Positions 8,604 through 17,474 are shown, counted from the stretch's first letter. The stretch: DNA of 64,000 bases from Flammeovirga pacifica (GCF_000807855.2 NZ_JRYR02000002.1:697756-761755); one strand, 5' to 3'. Notes: generated by a model not told the origin, from the sequence alone. Numbers and translations are program-made.

Positions 8604-9488
8604 TTAATTGTTCAATTCTGTATTCATCTTTCCATTTTCAAAAATTGATACTATTGGGGTTGTGGCTTGTTTATCATTACTAATTAAATAAATCTCTTTT
8701 TTATTTGTATAACAGACCCCTTTAGTTTCTAAGGTATTATTAATTGGATATTCAAAAACAGTTTTTTTATTCTTCAATGATTCTTCTATTAGTTTTCCCC
8801 TGCTTAAAGGATAAACATAAACACCTAAGTCTGTTAAGAATACTATTGATGAATTATCTTCTGATAAGTCAGCAGACTTTATATTTTTTAATCCAAAACA
8901 TCCTACTTTTTTTAATACTCCCTCCTGTTGGTGCATAGAAATTTTAAATATTTCAGCATTCTTCATCGAGTAAGTAAAAAAATAATATTCTTCTGATTTT
9001 GAATTAACAAGCATAGCTCTAATATCTTTGGGTTCATCTGGAAAACTATAATTTTTAATATATGGAGCGACAAAATCATCTTCCACTAGATCTTCATCGA
9101 AAGTATAAACCTGTAGAGTGTTTCTTGATTTATTAGCATTTCCAGTATCAGCGATATGGATACTATACACTCCATCTTTATTGCTTGATCTTAAATCTTC
9201 CCATGAAAAAGAGGTACCTCTAACAAAGACTTTTTTGATTTGTTTCCCTGTAGGTATATCATACAAATAAATATAAGGATCGTTTTGAGTATTCTCATGA
9301 ATCCAAACTTTACCTTTATTACCTGATTTTACAATCCCAGTGATTTGTTCTAAATCACTTAATAAAGGTTTTTCTTGACGAATTGTATAATCCGAAAATA
9401 AAGGTGTCTCATTTTTATTTTCGATTGATTTACAACCTCCTTGAATCAAGATGAAAAATAGTAATATTTTGTTTATGCGGTAGTACAT
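8604..9488 (-). CDS. Lipoprotein, probable beta-propeller
   Basis: I do not recognise a named family. The 294-aa protein has a short signal ending in IQGGC (Cys19), marking a lipoprotein. The mature part shows repeated blade-like patterns, such as KVWIHENTQNDPYIYLYD, GVYSIHIADTGNANKSRNT and SSIVFLTDLGVYVYPL, with ADTGNA resembling metal- or ligand-loop motifs in secreted propellers. It may be a surface or periplasmic sensor or scaffold. It is a single gene convergent with the M1 peptidase. The fold is inferred from repeat spacing only. Confidence 0.6.
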   Translation of the reverse strand: MYYRINKILLFFILIQGGCKSIENKNETPLFSDYTIRQEKPLLSDLEQITGIVKSGNKGKVWIHENTQNDPYIYLYDIPTGKQIKKVFVRGTSFSWEDLRSSNKDGVYSIHIADTGNANKSRNTLQVYTFDEDLVEDDFVAPYIKNYSFPDEPKDIRAMLVNSKSEEYYFFTYSMKNAEIFKISMHQQEGVLKKVGCFGLKNIKSADLSEDNSSIVFLTDLGVYVYPLSRGKLIEESLKNKKTVFEYPINNTLETKGVCYTNKKEIYLISNDKQATTPIVSIFENGKMNTELNN

Positions 9489-9610
9489 TAATTTATAAAA
9501 GCAGTTTGTTTGTACCTAAAATTAGATAAGTTAATGTACAATTATGATATTACTTTAAATACATTTACATTAAAGTTGGTATATGGGCAAAAAGATGCAG
9601 AGACAAATAA

Positions 9611-9654
9611 AAATGGGCAAGTATAATTGCATTTTTAATTACACTTGCCCATTT
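9611..9654 (-). terminator. Hairpin terminator of the SDR / SRPBCC operon
   Basis: Long inverted repeat: AAATGGGCAAGTATAATT (9611-9628) against AATTACACTTGCCCATTT (9637-9654) with one mismatch. It lies 15 bases after the stop of the SRPBCC gene on the minus strand. Confidence 0.82.
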
Positions 9655-9668
9655 ATTAGGTTTACAAA

Positions 9669-10166
9669 TTATCCTGCTAGTCCATCAACTGATCTAACAT
9701 CTGGTAATTCTCCCCATTTTTTTTGTATTACTTTCTTTCTATATGCAAATATCTCCTTTAATTTGTTCTCTATAATTAATGAATTTGCTATGGCTCCTAA
9801 TGGCCCAAAAGGTGGTGAATATGTCACAATATCTTCCATGAGTACACCATCATGTATTTCTTTTACAATATGTTGATGATGCCACAATGAATAAGGTCCA
9901 ACTCTTTGTTCGTCAACAAAATACTCACGATCGCGGACATGAGTAATTTCTGTCATCCAATCCATTTTCAATCCTAATAAGGGGCTTACTTTATAAGTAA
10001 TCATCATACCCTCATACATTTTTTCTGGAAGATCACCATTAGTAATGTCAAACCCCATATAGTCTGGAGTAATTTCTTTTAAATTTCTAGGTGATGAAAT
10101 AAAATCCCATACTTCATCTAAGCTAGCTGCGATTCTTTGGTCTCTTTTAAATTGATAAAATGCCAT
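9669..10166 (-). CDS. SRPBCC-superfamily (START/Bet v1-like) protein
   Basis: A 165-aa protein that opens as a typical SRPBCC/polyketide-cyclase-like ligand-binding fold: FKRDQRIAASLDEVWDFISS followed by PRNLKEITPDYMGF. It has a hydrophobic cavity pattern and no signal peptide, so it is cytoplasmic. It is the last gene of a tight operon with the small Lacal_2735-like protein (2-base gap) and the SDR protein. The ligand is unknown; lipid, isoprenoid or pigment-like molecules are usual for the superfamily. The same SDR-SRPBCC association is, as I recall, seen near photolyase or cryptochrome genes in marine Bacteroidota, but none is present in this window. Confidence 0.8.
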   Translation of the reverse strand: MAFYQFKRDQRIAASLDEVWDFISSPRNLKEITPDYMGFDITNGDLPEKMYEGMMITYKVSPLLGLKMDWMTEITHVRDREYFVDEQRVGPYSLWHHQHIVKEIHDGVLMEDIVTYSPPFGPLGAIANSLIIENKLKEIFAYRKKVIQKKWGELPDVRSVDGLAG

Positions 10167-10168
10167 AA

Positions 10169-10330
10169 TTATAATTTTTCAATTTCCTTTAATACTTGAT
10201 CTGCTTCATAAGTTTTTAAATCGCTTTCTTTCCGATTTGTATGAGATAGTTTATGAGCTTCCTCAATAAGTTTTTTATACTTAGCTTCTAATTTTTCTTT
10301 GGGTGATTTCTTTTTAAATAATCCAAACAT
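10169..10330 (-). CDS. Small Lacal_2735-like charged protein
   Basis: A 53-aa, very Lys/Glu-rich protein starting MFGLFKKKSPKEKLEAKYKK, probably a helical hairpin or coiled coil. I place the start at 10330: the frame runs further upstream, but that would overlap the end of the SDR gene by over 50 bases, whereas 10330 leaves a natural five-base gap. The pattern matches small proteins annotated as the Lacal_2735 family in marine Bacteroidota; their function is unknown. The tight position between SDR and SRPBCC genes suggests it serves the same pathway. Confidence 0.75.
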   Translation of the reverse strand: MFGLFKKKSPKEKLEAKYKKLIEEAHKLSHTNRKESDLKTYEADQVLKEIEKL

Positions 10331-10335
10331 ATCAG

Positions 10336-11031
10336 TTATAATTTTAAGGTTGATAATCCTCCGTCTATGTGTATAATCTGTCCTGTCATCCATTGTGCTT
10401 TATCTGATAGTAAAAAATCAGCCATATGTGCAATGTCTTTTGCTTCACCAATTTTTTTTAATGGGTGATTTTTAGCATTTGCTTCTTTCTTTGTATCGTC
10501 ACTTAATAATTTAGCAGCTAATGGAGTATCAGTTAGTGAAGGAGCAATTGCATTTACTCTTATATGGGGTGCAAATTCTGATGCTAATGATTTAGTTAAT
10601 CCTTCGATTGCACCTTTTGATGTTGCTACTGATGCATGAAATTTAAATCCAGATTGAACTGCTATAGTTGAAAAGAAAACAATTGATCCTTTCCCCTTTC
10701 TCAAAGCGTTTATGTTTTCACGTACAATTCTGATAGCTCCAATTACTTGTAACTGAAAATCATCTATAAAATCTGAATCACTTATTCTTTGAAATGGCTT
10801 TAAATTGATACTACCTGGACAATATACCAAACCATGTAATTCTTTGGGTAAGTCTAAATTTGAGATATCATCTGATAAAACATCGTAATGATAATATACT
10901 ACACCGTTTTGGGAAGTTGGTGATGTATGATTATAGGTTGCGTAAATTTTATTTTTAGGATCTTCTGAAAGTAGATCCACTAAAGATTTACCTATTCCAG
11001 AACTTCCTCCAATTATCAATATATTTTTCAT
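10336..11031 (-). CDS. SDR-family protein lacking the catalytic tyrosine
   Basis: A Rossmann-fold short-chain dehydrogenase/reductase of 231 aa. The cofactor motif GGSSGIG is intact (residues 8-14), as are the Ser of FFSTIA and the C-terminal NAIAPSLTDTPLA and GQIIHIDGG segments. In the active-site stretch FHASVATSKGAI, the YxxxK motif reads VxxxK: the Lys is kept but Val replaces Tyr. It may be an atypical oxidoreductase or a nucleotide-binding non-enzyme. It leads a three-gene operon with the Lacal_2735-like and SRPBCC genes (gaps of 5 and 2 bases). Family membership is clear; substrate is unknown. Confidence 0.88.
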   Translation of the reverse strand: MKNILIIGGSSGIGKSLVDLLSEDPKNKIYATYNHTSPTSQNGVVYYHYDVLSDDISNLDLPKELHGLVYCPGSINLKPFQRISDSDFIDDFQLQVIGAIRIVRENINALRKGKGSIVFFSTIAVQSGFKFHASVATSKGAIEGLTKSLASEFAPHIRVNAIAPSLTDTPLAAKLLSDDTKKEANAKNHPLKKIGEAKDIAHMADFLLSDKAQWMTGQIIHIDGGLSTLKL

Positions 11032-11110
11032 GTTATTTTATTCTATTCTTTACAAACAACCTCATTCCTGCATGAAATGTTTAATAATGAAATAAAATAG
11101 TTAAACAAAA

Positions 11111-11133
11111 AAGGAGTTCTTCAAGAACTCCTT
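11111..11133 (-). terminator. Hairpin terminator after the thiamine-binding gene
   Basis: AAGGAGTTC / GAACTCCTT with a five-base loop and A/T-rich flanks, 17 bases after the stop of the 11150 gene. It separates that unit from the SDR operon. Confidence 0.78.
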
Positions 11134-11149
11134 CTAATTATCATATTGA

Positions 11150-11461
11150 TTACTTTGCTACTTTTCCAATCCGTTTCTCAACAGATTCAGTTTTAGCTTT
11201 TATCATTCCTGATTTGTTTTTATTGTAATCCATATTCATCACACAATAAATTCTATCAGAAATTGGATCCATTATCTTATAGGCTTCATCTACTATTTTA
11301 AGAAGTTCAGTTACCGTTTCAGCTTCTATAATTGTTCCCATAGGGCCAAACTGATAAGTTAACCCTGATTCTTTGATATGTTTTACCACTTTACTTACAT
11401 ATTCACCTATGTGATCACCTTTATCAATAGGGAAAATAGCAAAATTCATTAATGCACCCAT
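11150..11461 (-). CDS. MTH1187/UPF0045-type thiamine-binding protein
   Basis: A 103-aa ferredoxin-like-fold protein. The opening MGALMNFAIFPIDKGDHIGEYV and the middle FGPMGTIIEAETVTELL are characteristic of the MTH1187 (YkoF-related) family, whose members bind hydroxymethylpyrimidine or thiamine. It has no signal peptide, so it is cytoplasmic. It is followed by its own hairpin and preceded, 28 bases away, by a secreted hypothetical gene in the same direction. No transporter or thiamine riboswitch is visible next to it. Confidence 0.85.
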   Translation of the reverse strand: MGALMNFAIFPIDKGDHIGEYVSKVVKHIKESGLTYQFGPMGTIIEAETVTELLKIVDEAYKIMDPISDRIYCVMNMDYNKNKSGMIKAKTESVEKRIGKVAK

Positions 11462-11489
11462 AACTTATGTTTTAGATTAAAAAACAAAT

Positions 11490-11939
11490 CTAACGAACAT
11501 CTTGATAAAAGTCCTCAACCTTTACAGCAATTTTTTCATACCAAACTACAAAATAGGTATCTAATTCACCGTTTATATTTTCGACATTAATTTCATATTC
11601 TATGCCATCATCAAAAGCAAATTTTAAATATTCGTTTTGATAATTAATTGTTGAATCAAATTCTACTTTAAATTTATCCTCTATATAACTTTCAAAAGAA
11701 TCTTGTTCATTTTGAGTAAGTGTTGTTGGGATATTTGATTCACTATCAATTGGCATATACATAACACCATAACATTTTCCATTAGCTTCAGAAACAACGG
11801 GCATTACCTGAAAGTGTAAGTTATCATGATGAATAATTTTATCACTTTGATCTTTCTGACCAATTTTAATACCATCAATATTTTGGGCAAAAGTAAAGAA
11901 GGGTAATAAATAAAATAGAATCGTTAATAATTTATACAT
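11490..11939 (-). CDS. Secreted hypothetical protein
   Basis: I do not recognise this protein. From Met at 11939 it is 149 aa and starts with a good signal peptide (MYKLLTILFYLLPFFTFAQ); the frame extends ten codons upstream to 11969 but those residues would spoil the signal, so the internal start is preferred. The mature part is acidic with predicted beta strands (LHFQVMPVV, EYINVENINGELDTYFVVWY-like segment). It lies 28 bases before the thiamine-binding gene, so both may be co-transcribed. No function is suggested. Confidence 0.62.
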   Translation of the reverse strand: MYKLLTILFYLLPFFTFAQNIDGIKIGQKDQSDKIIHHDNLHFQVMPVVSEANGKCYGVMYMPIDSESNIPTTLTQNEQDSFESYIEDKFKVEFDSTINYQNEYLKFAFDDGIEYEINVENINGELDTYFVVWYEKIAVKVEDFYQDVR

Positions 11940-12412
11940 TGTTATATTTATTTGTTTGAACCACAACAATTACAACGGGTATTTAAAATATTTAGTTTCG
12001 CTACACATGTTAAGTAGTATCAATAAAAAAATCCACGTAAAACGTGGATTTTTTAGAATCCTCCTACGACTAGAGGATTATATAACTACTTATTTGACTT
12101 AAGTTTTATATCAATTTTGATGTTTACAAATTAATGGAACAATTATTAATTTATCAATAACCATTATTAGGTATTTTTAAAAATTTTATGAAATACAATG
12201 CACTATTTCAGTAATTGAAAATGATTCATCATAATGAAAACACATGAAATTTTAATGTTAAACCGGTTGAGATTGAAAATAGATGACATAGCGTTATTTA
12301 CGCATTTAATTGCAATACAAATTAAATAACACAAAAGTAACCCAATAAAATTGTAATTATATGAATGTTATTATTTGAAATAGAATGGAAGAATCATCTT
12401 AAAAATCATTCG
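11940..12412. other. Intergenic region with two stacked hairpins
   Basis: About 470 bases without a credible gene. At 12025-12054 a hairpin (ATCCACGT / ACGTGGAT, three-base loop, A and T runs on either side) looks like an intrinsic terminator. Directly beyond it AATCCTC (12057-12063) can pair with GAGGATT (about 12073-12079). The hairpins are about 360 bases past the stop of the SpoIIE gene, so either that transcript has a long tail or a small RNA is made from 12055-12412. The rest is plain AT-rich sequence. Confidence 0.5.
12025..12054. terminator. Hairpin terminator
   Basis: Eight-base stem ATCCACGT / ACGTGGAT (12031-12038 and 12042-12049), with A6 before and T6 after that extend the pairing. 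It can act in both directions; the only minus-strand gene upstream is the SpoIIE phosphatase. Confidence 0.75.
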
Positions 12413-14476
12413 TTATCCAACAGAAAAACCTAATACCAAAATATCATCTGTTTGAGGTTCATTTTGTTGTTTTTTCCATTTTTCATGGGTTGTCTTTAAC
12501 ACTTGTTCTTGTTCCCAATTAGAGAGATGAACAATATGTGAGAGTAAATTCCTGAAATTTTTAACTAAGTATTTTCTATTTTTTTCACCGCCTAACTGAT
12601 CTTGGTATCCATCGGAGTAAAAATAGAAAGTTGCTTTCTCACGAGATACATCAATTTCATGATCTACAAATCTATTAGTATTAAGGTCCATTCCTCCGAT
12701 AGATCTTCTATCCCCTTTAATATAGTTAAGTTGATCGTTTTGAAAATACACCCAAGAATTTTTAGCACTACTTACAGTTACATTTTGTTGTGAGTAGTTT
12801 ATACAAGCAATAGTGATATCCATCCCATCTTGTACACCATATTCTTCATATTGACTCAAGGTTGTTTGTAATCTTTGATGTAATCCCTCTAAAATATCCG
12901 AGGGTTGAACAATATGTTTTACTTTAATGATTTCGTTTAATATACCATTACCTATCAAAGACATAAAAGCACCAGGGACACCATGACCTGTACAATCTAC
13001 AGTGGCAACAATACAAATTCTCTCGTTATTCTTGTATAATTTACCAGAGCAATAATAAAAATCACCAGAAACCATTCCACAAGGTTGATAGAACAGAGTG
13101 ATATTGCCCAAAATAGCCTCCATTTTGTTCTTTACTGGAAGTGTAGCTGCTTGTATTCTATTAGCATATGAAATACCTGCTTCTACTTGTTTATTTTTAT
13201 CATCAAGAAGGTGTACATAATTTTGAAGATGATCTTTTTGAGCTAAAATTTCTTCTTGCTGTGCTTCAATTTCATTGTTCTTCTCTCTAATGTTAGCATA
13301 AGCAGTTCTTAATCTTAAATAGAATTTGAGCAATAGATAAATTCCTATTGCTAAAGCGATAAATAAAAATACCATTGCATAAATAAAATAAGTCTGTTGC
13401 TTTAGTATTTTATTATCTAGTTCATTCTTTTCTTTTAAGAGAACAATTTCAGCTTCTTTCTTTTTTGATAAATAATTTTGTTTTATTCTTTCAATCCTTT
13501 CTTTTATATCGGTACTTTCTAATTGTTGTTCTAAAAAGTGGTATTCATTGTTATATCGATAAGCGTTCTTCCAATTTTTTCTTTCAACTTCTATCAAGTG
13601 AAGCATTCTTGAAGCTTCCTTTTTCCAATATTTAGTATTACCTAACCCTTCTCCATTATAAATATCTAAAGCAATTTTTGTTGCCTTATTAAACTCTTTT
13701 TGACGAATATAATACTCAATTAACCACAAGCTATATTCATTGCACCCATCCATAATATTATTAGTTTTAAAATATTGAATAGGAGATTTTACTTCATTGA
13801 TGGCTAGTTGTAGTTTATTTTGATTGAAAAATACTCTTGATCTAATAGCAATAACATATGCTTCTTGCTCTTCAAAATTATGTTTAATCGATTCTAAATA
13901 GGCTTGATCCAAATAGTATAATGCAGAATCATTTTGATTCATAACACTAAAAACCTCTCCCATATTAAAAATCATGGAAACTAAATTGCTTCTTTGTCTG
14001 ATAGTGATGTTTTCTGAATCTTCAATCAGATTATTCATTGAATAGATTGCTTTTCGATAAAAACGAATACACTTTTCGTATTCTTTAGATCGAAAATAAA
14101 ATACACCCAAGTTATTGGAGATATTTGCAATATCAGACCAATCATTAATAGATTCTGAAAGAGATAAGGCTTTAATTTCATAATCAAAACCAACATCCAT
14201 ATGGCCTTTTCTTAAATGATAAGAACCCATATACTGATAGGCCATACTCTCCCACTCTATACTTTTAATTTCTTGGGCAATTAATAATATTTTATTGGCA
14301 TATATTAATGTTGAATCAGAAGTAGTTCTTGCAAAATATCTACACTTAGATTTATATTCTTCTAATTTTTTTTGGGTGTGTATATTAGTCTCATTACTGT
14401 AAGCATTGGAAGACAATAGTAATAATGATAAAAATAGAAGTATATAATATTTTTTATGTGCTAGCAATTTTGTCAA
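12413..14476 (-). CDS. TPR sensor with SpoIIE/PP2C-type phosphatase domain
   Basis: A signalling protein of 687 aa. After a signal peptide (about 1-28), residues about 40-330 are tetratricopeptide-like helical repeats (for example NLGVFYFRSKEYEKCIRFYR), expected outside the inner membrane. One membrane helix (about 360-382) leads to a coiled coil (about 385-440) and a SpoIIE-type PP2C Ser/Thr phosphatase (about 480-687). Metal motifs are complete: VSGDFYY, VDCTGHGVPGAFMS and QTDDILVLGF. Such proteins dephosphorylate anti-anti-sigma or similar partners in partner-switching systems. No anti-sigma partner gene is adjacent. It is a single-gene unit. Confidence 0.9.
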   Translation of the reverse strand: MTKLLAHKKYYILLFLSLLLLSSNAYSNETNIHTQKKLEEYKSKCRYFARTTSDSTLIYANKILLIAQEIKSIEWESMAYQYMGSYHLRKGHMDVGFDYEIKALSLSESINDWSDIANISNNLGVFYFRSKEYEKCIRFYRKAIYSMNNLIEDSENITIRQRSNLVSMIFNMGEVFSVMNQNDSALYYLDQAYLESIKHNFEEQEAYVIAIRSRVFFNQNKLQLAINEVKSPIQYFKTNNIMDGCNEYSLWLIEYYIRQKEFNKATKIALDIYNGEGLGNTKYWKKEASRMLHLIEVERKNWKNAYRYNNEYHFLEQQLESTDIKERIERIKQNYLSKKKEAEIVLLKEKNELDNKILKQQTYFIYAMVFLFIALAIGIYLLLKFYLRLRTAYANIREKNNEIEAQQEEILAQKDHLQNYVHLLDDKNKQVEAGISYANRIQAATLPVKNKMEAILGNITLFYQPCGMVSGDFYYCSGKLYKNNERICIVATVDCTGHGVPGAFMSLIGNGILNEIIKVKHIVQPSDILEGLHQRLQTTLSQYEEYGVQDGMDITIACINYSQQNVTVSSAKNSWVYFQNDQLNYIKGDRRSIGGMDLNTNRFVDHEIDVSREKATFYFYSDGYQDQLGGEKNRKYLVKNFRNLLSHIVHLSNWEQEQVLKTTHEKWKKQQNEPQTDDILVLGFSVG

Positions 14477-14681
14477 AGTAAATCAGAACACTAATTATTT
14501 TGTTTGTTCAATATAAGGACTAAACAAGAAAAATTATAAATTTTTTATGTTTTAATATCAATAATCATAAAAGATGTATCATTTACTTCATGATATGTTA
14601 ACAAAAACCAATTATTCGATTTTGCAATTAGATCAGCACGTTTATGTGACAAAAGTTACACTTTTAATATTTCTCCTCTTA

Positions 14682-14689
14682 TATGTTTG
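14682..14689 (+). promoter_or_regulatory. Candidate Bacteroidota -7 element
   Basis: TATGTTTG fits TAnnTTTG and lies 28 bases before the ATG of the CoA-disulfide-reductase-like gene. No clear -33 element is seen. Confidence 0.4.
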
Positions 14690-14717
14690 TATCATCAATT
14701 AAATAATAGACATCAAT

Positions 14718-16370
14718 TTGGAAATGGATAACAAAAAAAGAATCATCGTAATTGGCGGATTATCTGCCGGCCCTTCAGCTGCTGCTAAAGCAAGAAGAAC
14801 TGATGAAAATGCTGAAATCATATTATTTGAGAAGACAGCTAACATTAGTTACGCTACATGTGGTATTCCTTATGCCTTTTCCGGAAAAATAAAAGATAGA
14901 AACAAACTATTGGTGGTAAAACCTGATTTACTTCGCCAAAGATTTAATATAGATGTTCATTTAGAAGAACCTGTTACAAACATAGATCCTGAAAGTCATA
15001 TTGTATATACTGCTAAAGGTGAATACAAATATGATAAACTTGTTTATGCAACTGGAGGTACTGCAATAACACCTCCTATTGATGGTTTAGCAGAATATAA
15101 AGAATGGGCCCATGCAAAGACAATAGAGGACTTTGATAGAATAGTGAAATCTGACATTCTTTCTAGTGCTAACAATATTACTATTGTTGGTGCAGGACTA
15201 ATTGGACTTGAAACAGCTGAAAACCTTGTTCAAATTGGTAAGAAAGTGACCATTGTAGAGTTAGGACAACATATTTTAGGACCATGGGATGATAAGTTTG
15301 CTACAATGGGTGAAAAAGTCTTATCTGAAAATGGAGTTAATCTACAATTAGGTAAGTCTATTAAACAAATTAATAAAGATGGTAGCCTAATTTTAAGTGA
15401 TGACACAACAATTGACTCTGAGTTTTTAATTATGTCAATTGGAGTTAAGCCTATTACTGAGATGCTAACTTCAAAAGGTGCTGCTCATCTTCCTAATGGT
15501 GCTTTGATAGTAAATGATAAAATGGAAACCAATTTGCCAGATATTTATGCTGCTGGTGATTGTGCTTCTATTCCACATATAGTAACCAATGCAGAAGGTT
15601 GGTTCCCTATGGGTACTCACTCTAATAAAGGCGGACGTGTAGCTGGTGCAAATGCTGTTGGAGGAAATGAAGTATTCCCTGGTGGTTACGGTACTGCAAT
15701 TATGGAAATGTTTGATCATACTATAGCACGTACTGGAGCAGGTCCTAAAGTATTAGAAAGAGAAGGTATTCCGTTTGAATCTACCTTTATTATTGCTAAT
15801 TCTCATCCTGGATTCTACCCTGGCGGTAAAGATATGTTTATTGAAATTTACTACACTAAAGATACTCATGTTATTCTTGGGGCTGAGTTATTTGGTGAAA
15901 AAGGTGTTGATAAACGCACTGATGTATTAGCAACGGCTATTTATGCTAAACTTACTATTGAAGATTTACCTAATCTAGATTTAGCATACGCTCCCCCATT
16001 CTCTCCAGCTAAAGATCCAGTGATTGTGGCCGGTTTTGTAGCACAGAATGCCCAAAAAGGATTATTCAAGGAAGTAAATGTGGCTGTAGCAAAAGCTGCT
16101 TTTGAAAGTAATGAGGACATTACTATTCTTGACGTAAGAAATCCATTGGAATTAGAAAATGCAGGTAAAATTGATACTAGGGCTTTAAATCTCCCATTAG
16201 ATTCTTTAAGAGAAAATTTAGATCAAATCGATAGAAATAAACCACTTTATGTGACTTGTGCCAAAGGACTTAGAGGATATCTTGCTTCTTTAATATTAGC
16301 ACATAATGGTTTTAATAATATACATAATATAGCAGGCGGTTTTACTGCTTGGAAAAAAATCAATGGGTAA
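14718..16370 (+). CDS. CoA-disulfide reductase-like flavoprotein with C-terminal rhodanese domain
   Basis: A 550-aa FAD/NAD(P)H oxidoreductase. The N-terminal FAD motif is VIGGLSAGPSAAAKARR, a single redox Cys48 lies in SYATCGIPY as in CoA-disulfide reductases, and a second nucleotide site IVGAGLIGLETAENL follows. The C-terminal 90 residues are a rhodanese domain with active loop VTCAKGLRG (Cys514). Fusions of this type (CoADR-Rhd/Npsr-like) reduce CoA disulfide, persulfide or polysulfide. Two YeeE/YedE sulfur carriers follow within about 100 and 20 bases in the same direction, so the three probably handle imported thiosulfate or sulfane sulfur (inference). Confidence 0.88.
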   Translation: MEMDNKKRIIVIGGLSAGPSAAAKARRTDENAEIILFEKTANISYATCGIPYAFSGKIKDRNKLLVVKPDLLRQRFNIDVHLEEPVTNIDPESHIVYTAKGEYKYDKLVYATGGTAITPPIDGLAEYKEWAHAKTIEDFDRIVKSDILSSANNITIVGAGLIGLETAENLVQIGKKVTIVELGQHILGPWDDKFATMGEKVLSENGVNLQLGKSIKQINKDGSLILSDDTTIDSEFLIMSIGVKPITEMLTSKGAAHLPNGALIVNDKMETNLPDIYAAGDCASIPHIVTNAEGWFPMGTHSNKGGRVAGANAVGGNEVFPGGYGTAIMEMFDHTIARTGAGPKVLEREGIPFESTFIIANSHPGFYPGGKDMFIEIYYTKDTHVILGAELFGEKGVDKRTDVLATAIYAKLTIEDLPNLDLAYAPPFSPAKDPVIVAGFVAQNAQKGLFKEVNVAVAKAAFESNEDITILDVRNPLELENAGKIDTRALNLPLDSLRENLDQIDRNKPLYVTCAKGLRGYLASLILAHNGFNNIHNIAGGFTAWKKING

Positions 16371-16466
16371 TCATCTTACCATCTATGTAGAGGGAATATC
16401 ACGAAACTCCCTCTACTTTCTATGATTAACACACTTACAAACTTTCATTCAACGACATATTTTAAG

Positions 16467-17024
16467 ATGGAAAAATTAATAGCACCGTGGCCTTGGTTTA
16501 TTACAGGTCCGATTGTTGGTGCCACAATGGCTCTTTTACTACTTTATGGTAAAAATCTAGGTCTCTCATCAAATTTCAGAATCATTTGTTCTGCTTGTGG
16601 TGCGGGTAAAAAAAATTCCTTTTTCAATTTTGATTGGAAAAAAGAATCGTGGAATTTAATATTTGCCGTAGGTTGTATTATTGGTGGATTCATAAGCCAT
16701 AACTATTTAGGAGGAGATCATTTAGCAGGTATTTCTGAGGCAACATCACAACATTTAAGTGAATTAGGCATCAATAGCGATAACCATTACGTATTACCAA
16801 CAGAACTTTTTAATGCTGATGCTATCTTCTCTTTAAAAGGTATCTTAATGCTTTCGTTTGGAGGTTTTTTAATTGGATATGGTTCTAGATATGCTGGTGG
16901 TTGTACTTCAGGACATGCCATAAGCGGATTATCTAATTTACAGTTACCGTCACTTATAGCCGTTATTGGTTATTTCATTGGTGGATTAATCATGACTTGG
17001 TTAATCATACCGTACATCCTTTAA
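16467..17024 (+). CDS. YeeE/YedE-family sulfur-compound transporter, first half
   Basis: An inner-membrane protein of 185 aa from the preferred start at 16467 (MEKLIAPWPWFITGPIVG); the frame extends back to 16422 but the added 15 residues are polar and unlike the family. It has about four to five hydrophobic helices and the signature YAGGCTSGHAISGLS with the conserved Cys used to pass thiosulfate or sulfur. CSACGAG is a further Cys motif near the N-terminus. The family (YeeE/TsuA, PmpA/PmpB) takes up thiosulfate or related sulfane sulfur. It is one of two adjacent half-size partners; the next begins 18 bases later. Confidence 0.87.
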   Translation: MEKLIAPWPWFITGPIVGATMALLLLYGKNLGLSSNFRIICSACGAGKKNSFFNFDWKKESWNLIFAVGCIIGGFISHNYLGGDHLAGISEATSQHLSELGINSDNHYVLPTELFNADAIFSLKGILMLSFGGFLIGYGSRYAGGCTSGHAISGLSNLQLPSLIAVIGYFIGGLIMTWLIIPYIL

Positions 17025-17042
17025 CACTAAACCAATAAAAAA

Positions 17043-17465
17043 ATGAAACCTCAAAGAGTTATTATATATTTAATTTTAGGAATTTTCTTTGGTATTGCCC
17101 TTTCAAAGGGTGAAGCAATATCATGGTTTAGAATTCAAGAAATGTTCCGTTTCGAATCCTTTCACATGTACGGTTTTATTGGGTCTGCAGTTGTTGTAGG
17201 TGCAATTTGTGTACAGGTAATTAAACGTCTACATGTTAAAGATTTTGATGGTAAAGACATTATTCTTGCCGATAAACAAAAAAGTATTTGGAGATATTTA
17301 TTAGGAGGCATCTTATTTGGCTTAGGATGGGCTTTAGTGGGTGGTTGTACTGCTCCTCTATTTATTTTAATGGGATATGGTGAGTATAGTATGGTCATTG
17401 TTTTTGTGTTTGCCTTATTTGGTACTTTCACATATGGCTTGACAAAACATAGATTACCCCATTAA
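17043..17465 (+). CDS. YeeE/YedE-family sulfur-compound transporter, second half
   Basis: A 140-aa membrane protein with four hydrophobic helices and the YeeE-type motif VGGCTAPLFILMGYG holding the conserved Cys. In paired systems (PmpA/PmpB type) the two short proteins act together like one full-length YeeE. It starts 18 bases after the first half and is followed by a hairpin at 17475-17521, so the flavoprotein-rhodanese gene and both carriers probably form one transcript. Confidence 0.87.
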   Translation: MKPQRVIIYLILGIFFGIALSKGEAISWFRIQEMFRFESFHMYGFIGSAVVVGAICVQVIKRLHVKDFDGKDIILADKQKSIWRYLLGGILFGLGWALVGGCTAPLFILMGYGEYSMVIVFVFALFGTFTYGLTKHRLPH

Positions 17466-17474
17466 TATTAGTCG

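Noticed and set aside
9583-9876. 97-codon plus-strand frame opposite the SRPBCC gene
   Set aside because: Its composition is unlike a protein (many Cys, Phe, Pro, Ser) and it is the mirror of a well-supported gene and its terminator.
10331-10393. Longer start for the small Lacal_2735-like gene
   Set aside because: The extra residues only mirror the SDR 3' end in another frame; the start at 10330 fits the gap and the family's length.
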